Shown in pieces: positions 59,201 to 62,360 of a stretch of DNA of 64,000 bases. The notes below the pieces were generated by a model, which worked only from the letters and a program-made list of their open reading frames with translations, did no database searches and was not told the origin of the DNA. This DNA comes from Diploptera punctata (Eukaryota > Arthropoda > Insecta > Blattodea > Blaberidae). Position numbers and translations under genes: made by a program. How positions within the stretch are numbered: position 1 is the stretch's first letter; each line of letters begins with the position of its first letter. Location of the stretch: the NCBI GenBank assembly GCA_030220185.1, contig JASPKZ010007538.1:675501-739500 (forward strand), given 5' to 3'.

Positions 59201-62089
59201 AAGAGAAAAATTTGCATCTAGATTGTAACTCGCCTCGGTAGCTCAATTGGTAGAGCACTTGGCCCGGAAAGCCAAGGGTCCCGTGTTCGAGTCCCGGTCT
59301 AGGCAGGAAAAAAAAATTTTTCTCTTCAAATATAATTTACTCTGAAACTAGTTTAAAAAGGAGACAAAATATGAAGTGAGTTGATATTAATATTAAATTA
59401 AAGAAGAATTTCTGCTGCTGCTTCTTCTTTTACATCATGAAATTAATCTTTTGACCTGTTTTCACATCAAGTGGGATTTAATGAATCTTTCCATCTAGTA
59501 AATGGGCGTTCAACACTTATACATCCTTATTAAGTTATGTAGGTAGGAAATAACACTATGAGGTTCATTTTAATTTTGTTTAGTTGTTTCTTGACTCACC
59601 TCACACTTCTTAATTCCCTCGCAGACTCGAGTTTCTTCACTGCATTTGTGACATTCTCAATGCTGTATTACGTTCACAACTGATGTTCAACGGCGTCCTC
59701 TCCTGCAAACTGACCTCCGTGCCATCTGATGGCTGACCGTCAAACTTCCAAATCAGTCCCCTCTCCTGAATTTTGAAATACCTGGTGATAAGGAGAGGGG
59801 ATTGATTTGGAAGTTTGTCGGTGAGCCATCAGATGGCACGGAGGTCAGTCTACAGGAGAGGAGGCCGTTGGACAACAGTTGTGAACATAATACAGCATTG
59901 AGAATGTCACAAATGCAGTGAAGAAACTTGAGTCTGCGAGGGAGTTAAGAGTATGAGGTGAGTCAAGAAACAACTAAACAAAACTTATACATCCTTTTGG
60001 TTTGTACTTTGGTAATAGCTGAGGAATTCTATCTGTAGGCTTTCTTTGAACATGTTCATACCAGTTGTTTCTCATATTGTCAATTCTATCTGTTAAATTA
60101 AAAATATTTAAATCTTTTCTAATATCTTCATTTCTTTTTCTGTCCAAAATTGTCACACCTGCTACTGAACAGAAGAATTTCATTTCTGCAGTTTCTATTT
60201 TTCTTTGTCTGAACAGTTAAGAGTCCAGTTTTCACTTGCATATGTTAAGGTAGGCACTGCCATAATTTTGTAAAATTTTAATTGTGTACTCCTCAGAGTT
60301 GTATTTTTCAGTGTTCGTTTTATAGTGCCACACATTCTATAAAATTAATTTAATTTAGTATTAATATCTTCCTTCTGGCAGTATGATACATTGCATCCCA
60401 AATAATTAAAATTGTTCACCTGTTGTATTGTACTGTTATTAATGCTGATTTTACACCTCATTTCATCTTTCCTGTTAAATGCCATAACTTTTGATTTACT
60501 TTCAGAGATTATCATATTAAATTTTTTTGCTACTTCATTTAATTTATACGCTACTATTTGTAGATTACATTCTGAATGGCTAAAAAAATTGTGCCTGAAC
60601 CAGAATTTGAACTCAAGATTTTCAGCTTTTCATGGTGGTGCTCTTACCACTTGAACTACTCAGGTAATCTAGGAGTAGACACAAATTTGTCTCTCTTTAA
60701 ATCATATGTACTCATAGTAGTGAACCTCTATTCACATTACAACAGGGTTACTCATAAGAATTTGATGAATCGTGAATTCTTCTTACCTCATACATCTATG
60801 TTTTTTAGCATAGAACTGCAGTATCGGGAAAAACATCATTCCCATCCTCAGCTGTTTTCACAACAGTTGTGACATTAGTTGTATGAGGTAAGAAGAATTC
60901 ACGATTCATTTAATTCTTATTAAGAAAACCTCATAATGTAAGAAGTCCCAAATTTATTGTATTAAAGGTTACTTATACCAAGCAGATTTGTCCACCATGA
61001 TGGCTCAGGTGGTAGCATGCCTGCTTCCTGACTACTGGACTCAGGTTTGATACCTGGTAGAGTTTAAAATTTTAATTGTTAAATTAATTTAATTGAAAAA
61101 ATAATAATCTCATGGTCAGTAAAAGTGATGATGTACAATTTTTAATCACTAGATTGTGCACCAGATTCTTGCTTTAAATTGCAAACCTTTCCACATTACA
61201 TATGTTGAGAAGGCTTGTGGTGCTGTTGATAGTATTTCATCCATTAGACAAGCAAGTTAAGCCTGGCAGCCACCTTGGTGCTTTTCGATAGGACTAAGCT
61301 ATGTGGCACCAGGTTTCACCTTCTCCCTTCTCTTCATCATCATGTCTCATACAACACACTTTACACTATTCTATAGTGTTCTGCCCGAGGGCAGGTCAAA
61401 TCATAGCATTTTCATGCTATGCTTTGCAGCTTTACTAGGCAATGATAGATATGGTAGCTTCCCATTGCTTTTCACACCGGTGAATGATGATGGGCAGATG
61501 ATTTTTGGGGACCGTTGGGCCCTAAGCTTCCTGACATTTGTCTTACAGGTGAAGAAAAACCTCACCCAGGAGCCTCTCCCTACCGGGAATTGAATCCAGG
61601 CCTGCTGCGTGACAAGGCAGCACATTCCTTCGAGACTACAGCGGTGGACCACTTTACACTACACAAACATTTACTCCTCTCTGTACAAAATACAATAAAA
61701 ACACACCATCATCTACATAAAGTGGTCTGCCGAAATTGTATGTAAATTGAAAATAGACCACATTAATGCCAGCATGCAACCCAAAGCACATAAAGTGTAG
61801 TGGATGGCATTAGAACACACATTTCAGATGTTACTCGTCCTGTTTCATTGCTTATTGTAAATAACAATTCCAACTTTATGGAGGTAAGCAATGAACAGAT
61901 AGAATAAAATATATTTCTAATGAAATTGTGTTTTCTCTTGTCAACAGGATTATAAAGAGAAGCAGTTTCTCACATGAGAATGGATTGCTTGGTGCCATTG
62001 GTCTCTGTGTTGATAATTTACCAAATGATTTGAAAAGCTTTTACCAAGATTTTGCTCTCTTTGTTGAAGATGTGAACATCAAACCAGAG
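28365..62089 (+). CDS. Apaf1: Apaf-1/Dark apoptosome protein, exons 1-7 (partial gene)
   Basis: Seven exons (28365-28522 with coding from 28385, 34347-34577, 49430-49568, 53362-53673, 55427-55538, 58875-58992, 61948-62089) encode about 397 residues: an N-terminal CARD (about residues 1-85), a linker, and the NB-ARC ATPase with P-loop GMTGTGKS (about 144-151), Walker B LLILDD (about 231-236), sensor LVTTKD and the GVPMVIALIG motif. Apaf-1 oligomerises when its nucleotide state changes and recruits an initiator caspase through the CARD; it acts in the cytosol. Spacing of motifs matches vertebrate Apaf-1 closely, residue for residue across several exon joins. The WD40 part lies beyond the window. 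All introns are GT-AG and full of transposons. One frameshift (exon 3) needs checking. Confidence 0.9.
28768..28956. mobile_element. Half copy of the TA-flanked MITE
   Basis: Starts TAGGGAGTGGATTTTTAGG and matches the left half of the MITE at 26009-26356. It is cut by a SINE; some sequence resumes after 29376. Confidence 0.7.
28957..29360 (+). mobile_element. tRNA-derived SINE with 15-bp TSD
   Basis: TSD TACTTTTAAATTAAA (28942-28956 and 29361-29375). The head has an A-box-like GGACTAGTGGTTATG and B-box GGGTTCAAACCCGG, followed by a 330-bp body and an ACAATACAA tail. Inserted in a MITE within Apaf-1 intron 1. Pol III promoter elements look intact. Confidence 0.85.
29385..29700. mobile_element. 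Palindromic PLE-derived element
   Basis: Left end GAGGTAACACTATGAGGT, subterminal CTCACCTCATAAAG; right arm ends CTTATGAGGCGAGATATT. Arms share an AGTATAATTTTACTT block. The right arm has CTGAAGA and a stem II (GTA...TAC) followed by GAAG, a damaged hammerhead. Confidence 0.6.
29841..30259 (-). mobile_element. SINE-like element with (GAA)n tail and TSD
   Basis: TSD ATATTAGTTAGTT (29828-29840 and 30260-30272) with a (TTC)n run at the left, so the element reads on the - strand and ends in (GAA)n. No tRNA box is obvious; it may be a 3' end of a longer retroelement. Confidence 0.65.
30284..30606. mobile_element. tRNA-like palindromic element with 12-bp TSD
   Basis: TSD TAAAATGGAGAA (30272-30283 and 30607-30618). 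Two tRNA-like cores face each other: complement of GGTTCAAAT... on the left and GGTTCAGGGTTCAAATCCTGG on the right, each flanked by AAGAAAGAAAAAT or its complement. The right end has a unique body (GGAAAATGTTAAATC) shared with other tRNA units in the window. Confidence 0.75.
30685..30752 (+). repeat. Short tandem duplication
   Basis: A 34-bp unit (GTTATAACCACGCTGACTGC...) occurs twice in direct succession. Confidence 0.8.
30835..31170. repeat. Dispersed repeat, copy 1
   Basis: GCAAAGATTGATTCATCTTTC, CATGAAAGCTAGA and AAGCTTGTAT occur in the same order at 63.72-64.0 kb. Non-coding and of unknown class. Confidence 0.55.
31260..31690. other. No gene recognised
   Basis: A GC-richer patch with overlapping small frames on both strands, none with a recognisable domain or clear codon bias. 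Probably an old repeat. Confidence 0.35.
31700..31800. mobile_element. Minimal PLE-derived palindrome
   Basis: GAACACTATGAGGTATTA ... TCACTCACCTCAAAAGACCTGTC AND its inverse ending GATATGAGGTGAGG. The arms are reduced to little more than the terminal motifs. Confidence 0.5.
32165..32310 (-). repeat. CR1-like 3' tail with (AT)n
   Basis: (AT)n at about 32169-32210 is followed by AGGCTGATGAAGTTAAGGCC and ATCACCAGGACAAACATATG, matching the 3' end of the element at 8914. Confidence 0.65.
32412..32448 (-). ncRNA. Hammerhead ribozyme motif, family D left arm
   Basis: Mirror of the motif at 33866: core CTGATGA, stem II GGACA/TGTCT, GAAA, stem III ACC-GTC-GGT, A17. All conserved core bases present. 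Confidence 0.65.
33072..33389 (-). pseudogene. PLE family D RT C-terminal fragment
   Basis: Reads IKFTIESEIENKIPFLDLYI, THTDNYIKSTGFNPLAHKHA, FNSLLYRSIKVPL, the thumb-side part of PLE reverse transcriptase. The catalytic YVDD block is just right of this in another frame (about 33400-33440, RYVDDIF-like). Confidence 0.75.
33460..33891 (+). CDS. GIY-YIG endonuclease end of PLE family D
   Basis: An open + strand frame of about 140 residues: SGIYQINCNDC, YIGKTKRNLETRTKEH, IEKSAIAAHSLLEHH, then LTIWELIFIQKNKYRSMNFDIPV and a short tail. GIY, YIG, R and the H/E positions of the nuclease are present, as are the CxxC pair characteristic of PLE-type GIY-YIG. No RT is attached on this strand, so it cannot act as a complete PLE. 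Confidence 0.75.
   Translation: MPDSKKSGIYQINCNDCSKVYIGKTKRNLETRTKEHFRNIKNCEIEKSAIAAHSLLEHHKIEKEAKLLKQLDKPLELTIWELIFIQKNKYRSMNFDIPVDKNLITKFIIPTKDGSTRGDVTKEINNHGISSMDAMTDEGHDFV
33866..33902 (+). ncRNA. Hammerhead ribozyme motif, family D right arm
   Basis: CTGATGA (33866-33872), an unpaired A, stem II GGACA/TGTCT (33874-33878 with 33885-33889), GAAA (33890-33893), a three-base-pair stem III ACC/GGT with loop GTC, and A17 at 33902, the predicted cleavage site. Stem I pairs TGA with TCA. GAG|GTGAGT follows 20-25 bases downstream. Confidence 0.7.
34347..34577 (+). CDS. Apaf1: Apaf-1 exon 2: second half of CARD and linker
   Basis: Acceptor TTGTTATAG ends at 34346; phase 0 in and out (donor AAG|GTAACA). 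It encodes 77 residues: TRRLLDILPHKSLEAFDHFV, KSLEDPYPWI (CARD helices 4-6), then a linker ending GGLPQPPPNNISRQEK. The last block aligns with the segment just before the P-loop in vertebrate Apaf-1, so no exon is missing between 2 and 3. Confidence 0.9.
34637..35605 (-). mobile_element. PLE family 2, 5'-truncated
   Basis: The left terminus (34637-34700) matches the ends of the 202-bp element at 3956. Coding sequence on the - strand (35596-34737) reads PFLPKNNKLEIGSYQKPT-like RT end, then FNSKGVYKLTCKDCYKFYIG, RTNRSFNIRFIEHFRDF and ADGGTNPESATVK at the C-terminus. A frameshift lies near 34934. The element differs clearly from families 1, 3, D and E. Confidence 0.75.
34737..35596 (-). pseudogene. 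PLE family 2 RT end and GIY-YIG nuclease
   Basis: The 220-residue frame (35596-34934) has the RT thumb (IGSYQKPTNNALAINKKSTH, FKSLINRMLTLPL) and the nuclease GVYKLTCKDCYKFYIGRTNR, with SYAKQVIHEGH. The last 65 residues continue in another frame (34934-34737). Upstream RT palm motifs are missing because the copy is 5'-truncated at about 35605. Confidence 0.75.
35645..35765 (-). repeat. tRNA-like unit with flanking inverted repeat
   Basis: AAGAGAGAAATTTTTACC ... GGGATTTGAACCCTGG (T-arm complement) ... GAAATTTTTCTCTCACTT. Same flanks as the other tRNA-like units in this window. Confidence 0.55.
35770..35970 (+). pseudogene. Non-LTR RNase H fragment, left half
   Basis: Broken + frames read LLSDSKHYHHHI and FQWIPSHCGIVGNEIADYLAK, the SDS and GNE.AD.LAK motifs of the RNase H domain of jockey/I-type elements. 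The fragment is interrupted by the PLE complex and resumes at 45409. Confidence 0.7.
36281..36316 (-). ncRNA. Hammerhead ribozyme motif, family 3 copy 1
   Basis: On the - strand: CTGAAGA, unpaired T, six-pair stem II AAAACA/TGTTTT, GAAA, palindromic stem III ACATGT, C17. All conserved core bases present; stem I is weak (one clear pair). Confidence 0.65.
36434..38798 (-). pseudogene. PLE family 3 RT/GIY-YIG polyprotein, copy 1
   Basis: Starts MASSILNFNNNFFETKYEVK (38798), a basic N-terminal region, then DKGNQIIILDKEDYQNRMEE, NIHGLPKIHKPGNKMRPIIN, TDRLVSFDVVSLFTNVP, SFYRQKSGLSMGNP, FWSRYVDDIICIV (catalytic), IPFLDLKLVRNEEK, and the nuclease SGIYQIECMGCEKIYIGKTK with AAHVWSEKH. Frameshifts relative to copy 2 occur at about 38300, 37393 (one base lost), 37317 (one A gained) and 36518. 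Domain order is complete, so this is a full-length but dead PLE. Confidence 0.85.
38971..39006 (-). ncRNA. Hammerhead ribozyme motif, family 3 copy 2
   Basis: Same sequence as 36281-36316, exactly 2,690 bp away, i.e. one per tandem unit. Cleavage at both would release a unit-length RNA. Confidence 0.65.
39027..40803 (-). pseudogene. PLE family 3 polyprotein, copy 2 (5'-truncated)
   Basis: Begins inside the region DKGNQIIILDKED and keeps an unbroken RT core with SGLSMGNPLSPFLANLFMSD and RYVDDIICIV (40803-39784). A single base missing near 39812 shifts the frame, and another change lies near 39537. The GIY-YIG part (39369-39027) ends MNFDIPMEGDLVWRFFGQPQDG. It supplies the unbroken reference for the frameshifts in copy 1. 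Confidence 0.85.
40814..43199 (-). pseudogene. PLE family 1 polyprotein, main copy
   Basis: From the ATG near 43199 (MAAS...), several frames give SDKGNNLVILDKDDYNDRME, NIHGLPKIHKDGKKMRPIIN, SERLVSFDVTSLFTNIP, YFRQKSGLAMGNPLSPFLAD, FWRRYVDDIIAIV, IPFLDLKLIRKEE, THIDNYIKATGFNHFSHKQA and then the nuclease to 40814; its last part lies left of the nested dimer at 35984-36225. Stops and shifts at about 42310, 41601, 41345 and 41130. Family 1 is about as complete as family 3. Confidence 0.8.
43259..43860 (-). pseudogene. PLE family 1 GIY-YIG end, second tandem copy
   Basis: Repeats the terminus AAGTTATGTAGATAGG... and the GIY-YIG region already present at 35984 and 40814, but without the nested insertion. 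It includes the intact target CTCTTTCTTTATAACC near 43485. It ends at an AT-rich junction (43858-43905) where the strand flips. Confidence 0.8.
43885..45395 (+). pseudogene. PLE family 1 RT/GIY-YIG, inverted half
   Basis: On + after a scrambled junction (a small piece of the RT thumb, then a jump at about 44033): FTNIPTDTTLKILEKWLKEN, SGLAMGNPLSPFLADMFMGN, FWRRYVDDIIAIV, IPFLDLKLIRKE, then shifts, the thumb again, and SGIYQINCKDCEKIYIG with a one-base A gain in the GKTKR stretch near 44972. It ends NEITTMNFEIPGYKERG-like and the terminal ribozyme region. The thumb segment occurs twice (43905-44030 and 44705-44835), a trace of template switching. Confidence 0.8.
45311..45348 (+). ncRNA. Hammerhead-like motif, U3/A8 variant
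   Basis: TTGACAA, stem II GTCAC/GTGA, GAAA, ACCCTGGGT, C17, with stem I GCA/TGC. As in the other family 1 copies positions 3 and 8 are U and A. Confidence 0.45.
45409..45790 (+). pseudogene. Non-LTR RNase H/C-terminal fragment, right half
   Basis: Continues from 35970: KPKFHFT-like, then across stops TTGHGCLVAHLHKINIFESPS, a C...H stretch and LHCNALIKTTGELSSQLVRCYWEA, the GHG...HL...CP.C...E..LHCP end of jockey-type ORF2. One stop (TGGACATGG context) and shifts are present. Confidence 0.6.
45961..46520. mobile_element. Palindromic PLE-derived element, family E
   Basis: TSD AAGACTTTACAA (45949-45960 and 46521-46532). Arms of about 238 bp (45961-46197 and 46201-46438) are nearly perfect inverted repeats with a tiny loop; the right side adds a terminus CCTCATTATGTTAAAAATTCC. 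Arms encode only the C-terminal repeats (AACACCAGATGGCAG, twice) and the ribozyme-like block. Confidence 0.85.
46336..46373 (+). ncRNA. Hammerhead-like motif, family E
   Basis: CTGACGA, T, stem II GACGAC/GTCGCC (one mismatch), then GAT in place of GAA, stem III ACTGCAGT, and G at 17. Stem I is long (CAG then AAA against CTG...TTT). The GAT change and G17 predict loss of cleavage. A mirror copy is in the left arm near 46028-46063. Confidence 0.4.
46861..47959 (+). pseudogene. PLE family E RT C-terminus and GIY-YIG
   Basis: Reads ICWYRYVDDIIAVIDKKYIQ (RT catalytic YVDD), IPFLDLYLIRNEQQQRIEFN, THTDNYIKSSGFNHLSHKHT, then a shift at an A run near 47478 and the nuclease SGIYLIDCKDCNRIYIGKTKR, IEKSAIAAHSLLEHHRIEKEA, LTVWEKIYIKKN. 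The C-terminus has three copies of a unit like FKRTPDGSLE (47785-47910). The frame ends at 47957. One base in excess in the A run breaks an otherwise open reading frame. Confidence 0.85.
47934..47969 (+). ncRNA. Hammerhead-like motif, family E coding copy
   Basis: CTGAGGA, T, stem II GGTGAC/GTCGCT with wobble pairs where the 46.3-kb copy has Watson-Crick pairs, GAT, stem III ACTGCAGT, A17. It overlaps the end of the ORF. Confidence 0.4.
48042..48480. other. No gene recognised
   Basis: Non-coding intron sequence of Apaf-1; no boundaries of repeats seen. Confidence 0.4.
48488..48600 (-). repeat. tRNA-like unit
   Basis: TTGAAGAGAAAAATTATAAG ... TTTTAACCCAGGACCTTTGG ... GCAAATTTTTCTCTTATA: a degenerate tRNA on the - strand between the inverted flanks. 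Confidence 0.55.
48985..49085. repeat. tRNA-like palindrome, short
   Basis: Flanks ATTTTGGAAACAAAAATTATG and its near complement; inside, TTCGAACC...GAGTCGAACCCCGG, then GTTAGGTTCGAAC. The unit is closed by TATGTTCGAAC / GTTCGAACATA. Confidence 0.5.
49430..49568 (+). CDS. Apaf1: Apaf-1 exon 3: P-loop, with a 1-base frameshift
   Basis: Acceptor TGTGTTGACAG ends at 49429, donor AAC|GTAAGT at 49569. It encodes MEDVRGCLSSLKRGHYVVL, then HGMTGTGKSCLAAAALD, the nucleotide-binding P-loop (49490-49513). The exon is 139 bases, but both neighbours need 138. A run of seven A at 49541-49547 is the culprit: with six, the exon would end KKLIIEHFN and join exon 4 in phase, aligning well with the family. 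As printed the frame is broken. Assembly or allele error is likelier than a dead gene because all other exons are clean. Confidence 0.85.
49714..49746 (-). ncRNA. Hammerhead ribozyme motif, left arm
   Basis: On the - strand: CTGACGA, T, stem II GGAG/CTCC, GAAA, palindromic stem III ACTGCAGT, A17, stem I CTA/TAG. All core bases conserved. Confidence 0.7.
50133..50165 (+). ncRNA. Hammerhead ribozyme motif, right arm
   Basis: CTGACGA (50133-50139), T, GGAG (50141-50144), CTCC (50150-50153), GAAA (50154-50157), ACTGCAGT (50157-50164), A17 at 50165. GAGGTGAGG follows 18 bases on. Mirror image of the left arm motif. Confidence 0.7.
50227..50530. repeat. Dispersed repeat shared with 61.2-61.8 kb
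   Basis: Shares CTCCCTTCTCTTCATCATCA, ACACTCCTCTCTGTACA, GTGATCTGCCGAAAT and GTGGGTGGCATTAGAACACA in order with 61.2-61.83 kb. Non-coding, class unknown. Confidence 0.6.
50699..50737 (+). ncRNA. Hammerhead-like motif, U3/A8 variant
   Basis: TTGAAAA, stem II GAGAGG/CCTCTT, GAAA, ten-base palindromic stem III AACTGCAGTT, C17. The core again has U3 and A8, in a family distinct from family 1. Confidence 0.4.
51082..51115 (-). ncRNA. Hammerhead ribozyme motif
   Basis: On the - strand: CTGATGA, T, stem II with AGGC/GCCT, GAAA, stem III ACTGGT (A-T, C-G, T-G), A17. Core complete. Confidence 0.55.
51231..53075 (+). repeat. 304-bp tandem array with tRNA-like cores (6 units)
   Basis: tRNA-like cores start at 51461, 51765, 52069, 52373, 52677 and 52981, each exactly 304 bp apart. 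Unit: AATTTTTCTCTTCAAATTTAA, an AT-rich spacer, TATATAAGAGAAAAATTTGC, then the core. Diagnostic bases (CGCCTC/CACCTC, AAAGATAG/AAAGTTAG, CATC/CGTC, CATAT/CGTAT) alternate so that units 2-3 resemble units 4-5, a 608-bp higher-order repeat. Units are very alike, so the expansion is recent. Confidence 0.9.
51462..51535 (+). tRNA. tRNA-like core (representative of six)
   Basis: Cloverleaf parts: 7-bp acceptor stem with one mismatch, D-arm GCTC...GAGC, anticodon stem TTGGC/GCCAA, T-arm CCGGG/CCCGG with loop TTCGAGT. The anticodon loop is CCGGAAA: position 33 is C, not U, and the nominal anticodon GGA (Ser) sits in a short-variable-arm tRNA, unlike true tRNA-Ser. It is therefore most likely a SINE/pseudo-tRNA head with intact A and B boxes. 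Sisters lie at 51766, 52070, 52374, 52678 and 52982. Confidence 0.5.
53362..53673 (+). CDS. Apaf1: Apaf-1 exon 4: Walker B and sensor region
   Basis: Acceptor TTTGACAG ends at 53361, donor CAA|GTATGT at 53674; phase 0 at both ends. It encodes 104 residues starting GAVYWLSVGDVNTDDLL, with Walker B GLLILDD (53542-53562), FDIGCKILVTTKDSEV and ending HELIQ. These correspond to strands 2-4 of NB-ARC. The acceptor lies 37 bases downstream of the end of a PLE-derived insertion. Confidence 0.92.
53960..54570 (-). mobile_element. SINE family A split by SINE family B
   Basis: Family A flanks (AAGGCGGAGTTACATTACC on the left, GGAATCGAACCCAGGACC on the right) match the copy at 25318. They are separated by 54042-54380, bounded by the 12-bp TSD CCCCGATGATAT (54030-54041 and 54381-54392). 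Confidence 0.75.
54042..54380 (-). mobile_element. SINE family B, nested
   Basis: On the - strand it begins GTCCACCGCTGTGGTCTCGAG (A-box region), has a B-box (complement of GGATCGAACCCAGG) and a body with CACCGGTG and ATAGCATGAAAATGC. A relative lies at 61369-61649 and a head at 26372. Confidence 0.75.
54652..54931. mobile_element. tRNA-like palindromic element with 11-bp TSD
   Basis: TSD ATGCTCTTAAA (54641-54651 and 54932-54942). Two tRNA cores face each other: complement of CCGGGACTTGAACCC... at left and TAGCTCAGATGGTAGAGC...GGGTTCAAGTCCCGG at right, each bounded by TTGAAGAGAAAAATTATA or its complement. The right core's anticodon loop is CTAGACA. Confidence 0.75.
55085..55260. mobile_element. 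Single-arm PLE family E relic
   Basis: Left terminus AATTGGGAATTTTTTACATTATGAGG, CTTACCTCATACATCTATG, then a ribozyme-like block on - (CTGATGA, stem II GGGAAT/ATTTCC, AAT for GAA). The partner arm is missing. Confidence 0.6.
55427..55538 (+). CDS. Apaf1: Apaf-1 exon 5: NB-ARC ARC1 start
   Basis: Acceptor TTATTTACAG ends at 55426; donor AAAG|GTATGA leaves phase 1. It encodes VSEGFTENESLSLFAKCVQ, MEISQLPPQAKKIHKLCK, matching the L.LFA...L...A..I...C.G stretch of Apaf-1. A PLE copy begins within roughly 10 bases of the donor. Confidence 0.9.
55643..55675 (-). ncRNA. Hammerhead ribozyme motif, family 3 fragment
   Basis: On the - strand: CTGACGA, T, stem II AAACA/TGTTT, GAAA, stem III ACATGT, T17. 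Differs from the 36.3-kb copy at N7 and in loop length, but the core is kept. Confidence 0.6.
56182..56667 (+). pseudogene. PLE family 3 GIY-YIG end, + strand arm
   Basis: Only the second half is real coding: FNIKLAPKNNYSLNKLIKTN, KSGIYKIKCMRCETIYIGK, LKIRTKEHIRNIKNGEIEKS, AAHVWSKKH, then a shift at 56660. The first half of the frame is antisense of the other arm. Confidence 0.7.
56815..57722 (+). pseudogene. PLE family 1 RT tail and GIY-YIG, + strand
   Basis: RYVDDIIAIVKQKQLEDAIK, then shifts, THIDNYIKVTGFNHFSHKQA, FNSLTHRLVNVPMSKE, YHPLVFDKFQKIF, and from 57318 IKLAPKNDYSLGNLIKTNKN, SGIYQINCKDCEKIYI with G to R in YIGK (YIRKTKRN), NGETEKSAIAAHAWSEKH. At least three frameshifts. Confidence 0.75.
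57829..57866 (+). ncRNA. Hammerhead-like motif, U3/A8 variant
   Basis: TTGAGAA, stem II GTCAC/GTGA, GAAAA, CCTGGGT, C17, stem I AGCA/TGCT. Same substitution pair as other family 1 copies; one extra A after GAAA. Confidence 0.4.
57985..58385 (-). mobile_element. PLE fragment, related to 26.7-kb element
   Basis: ATTACTCACCTCATATTTTTC terminus, then GIY-YIG C-terminal coding on - (58344-58096): AWMVKKN-like, EKPKELTVWKIYIKKSKKEKL, MNFEILVENDLISRFFRLPTEG. Ends CCTGATAGTGTTGATTCC. Confidence 0.65.
58410..58620. mobile_element. tRNA-like palindrome
   Basis: TTAAGAAAAATATATACGTAG...GATTTGAACCAGAACC at left and GGATAGCTCTTACAGTAGAG...AAAGGTCTACCCCAG...TATATTTTTCTTAA at right: two degenerate tRNA cores in opposite orientation, arms meeting near 58500. 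A further AATATTTTTCTCTTCAAAT body follows. Confidence 0.6.
58875..58992 (+). CDS. Apaf1: Apaf-1 exon 6: GxP motif
   Basis: Acceptor GTTTTGCAG ends at 58874; entry phase 1, exit phase 2 (CG|GTATGT). It completes KG and gives GVPMVIALIGAQLAQNRDD, then GRWDYYIDKLTKRDYR. GVP is the GLPL-like motif in which the proline contacts the bound nucleotide's adenine. Confidence 0.92.
59193..59335 (+). repeat. Single copy of the 304-bp array unit's tRNA core
   Basis: GTATATAAGAGAAAAATTTGC, core CGCCTCGGTAGCTCAATTGG to GTCCCGGTCTAGGC, then AATTTTTCTCTTCAAATATA. Nearly identical to the array cores 6 kb away, so it is a likely source or offshoot. Confidence 0.75.
59529..59982. mobile_element. 454-bp palindromic PLE family 1 element with TSD
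   Basis: TSD ACTTATACATCCTT (59515-59528 and 59983-59996). Terminus TTAAGTTATGTAGGTAGG at left only; arms meet near 59757 at CTCTCCTGAATTTTG. Arms hold the last residues of the family 1 nuclease and the ribozyme-like block. Splits the RTE-like fragment after KYKPKG. Confidence 0.85.
59898..59934 (+). ncRNA. Hammerhead-like motif, U3/A8 variant
   Basis: TTGAGAA, stem II GTCAC/GTGA, GAAA, stem III ACTTGAGT (palindrome with wobble), C17. Mirror in the left arm. Confidence 0.4.
60580..60700 (-). repeat. tRNA-like unit
   Basis: TTGTGCCTGAACCAGAATTTG (T-arm complement) to CTACTCAGGTAATCTAGG, closed by ACAAATTTGTCTCTCTTTAAAT. Degenerate. Confidence 0.45.
60760..60955. mobile_element. Palindromic PLE family E element
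   Basis: Arms ATGAATCGTGAATTCTTCTTACC and its inverse; right terminus CCTCATAATGTAAGAAGTCCCAAAT. The left arm has, on -, CTGAGGA (60845-60851), stem II GGGAA/TTCCC, GAT and stem III ACTGCAGT. Confidence 0.7.
61190..61830. repeat. Dispersed repeat split by SINE family B
   Basis: Left part to 61368 and right part from 61650 match the repeat at 50227-50530. The insert is bounded by CACTTTACACTA (61357-61368 and 61650-61661). Confidence 0.7.
61369..61649 (-). mobile_element. SINE family B with 12-bp TSD
   Basis: On -, GTCCACCGCTGTAGTCTCGAA head, B-box complement of GGAATTGAATCCAGG, and body with CACCGGTGTG. Same family as 54042-54380. Confidence 0.8.
61948..62089 (+). CDS. Apaf1: Apaf-1 exon 7: winged-helix start
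   Basis: Acceptor CTTGTCAACAG ends at 61947; donor GAG|GTGATA leaves phase 0. It encodes IIKRSSFSHENGLLGAIGL, CVDNLPNDLKSFYQDFALF, VEDVNIKPE, aligning with the KSS..Y..L..A...SV..L..D.K.YY.DLSI...D..VP segment of Apaf-1. The next exon is beyond the window. Confidence 0.92.
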
Positions 62090-62360
62090 GTGATATGTTT
62101 TAAGATTTTTTTTCAGAAATATATTTACACACTCTCAATCAGACTTAAATAATACATGTAGAATCTTACTTCAATTTAATGTTGATTTGTTCTCGAACAT
62201 GTTTCTATATATATATATCCTTTTATATCATCCTCTGCTTTGTCCAGACTGATGAGTTTTATGTTGTGAACTCTGGAAGTCAATATCAGCTCCCTCTTCC
62301 GGCTGGCCAAAGAACATCCATACGAGGTCACATTCAGAAGGAATTTCGAAATTCATAACT

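Larger units (their letters stand above)
59390..60600 (-). pseudogene. RTE-like non-LTR fragment split by a PLE
   Basis: The - strand from 60600 reads IISESKSKVMAFNRKDEMR-like, FNYLGCNVSYCQKEDINTKLN, TTLRSTQLKFYKIMAVPTL, then VAGVTILDRKRNEDIRKDLN, YEHVQRKPTDRIPQLLPKYK and, beyond the insertion (59514 down), ERPFTRWKDSLNPT. This is the RT C-terminal region of an endonuclease-RT element; several stops. Confidence 0.7.
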
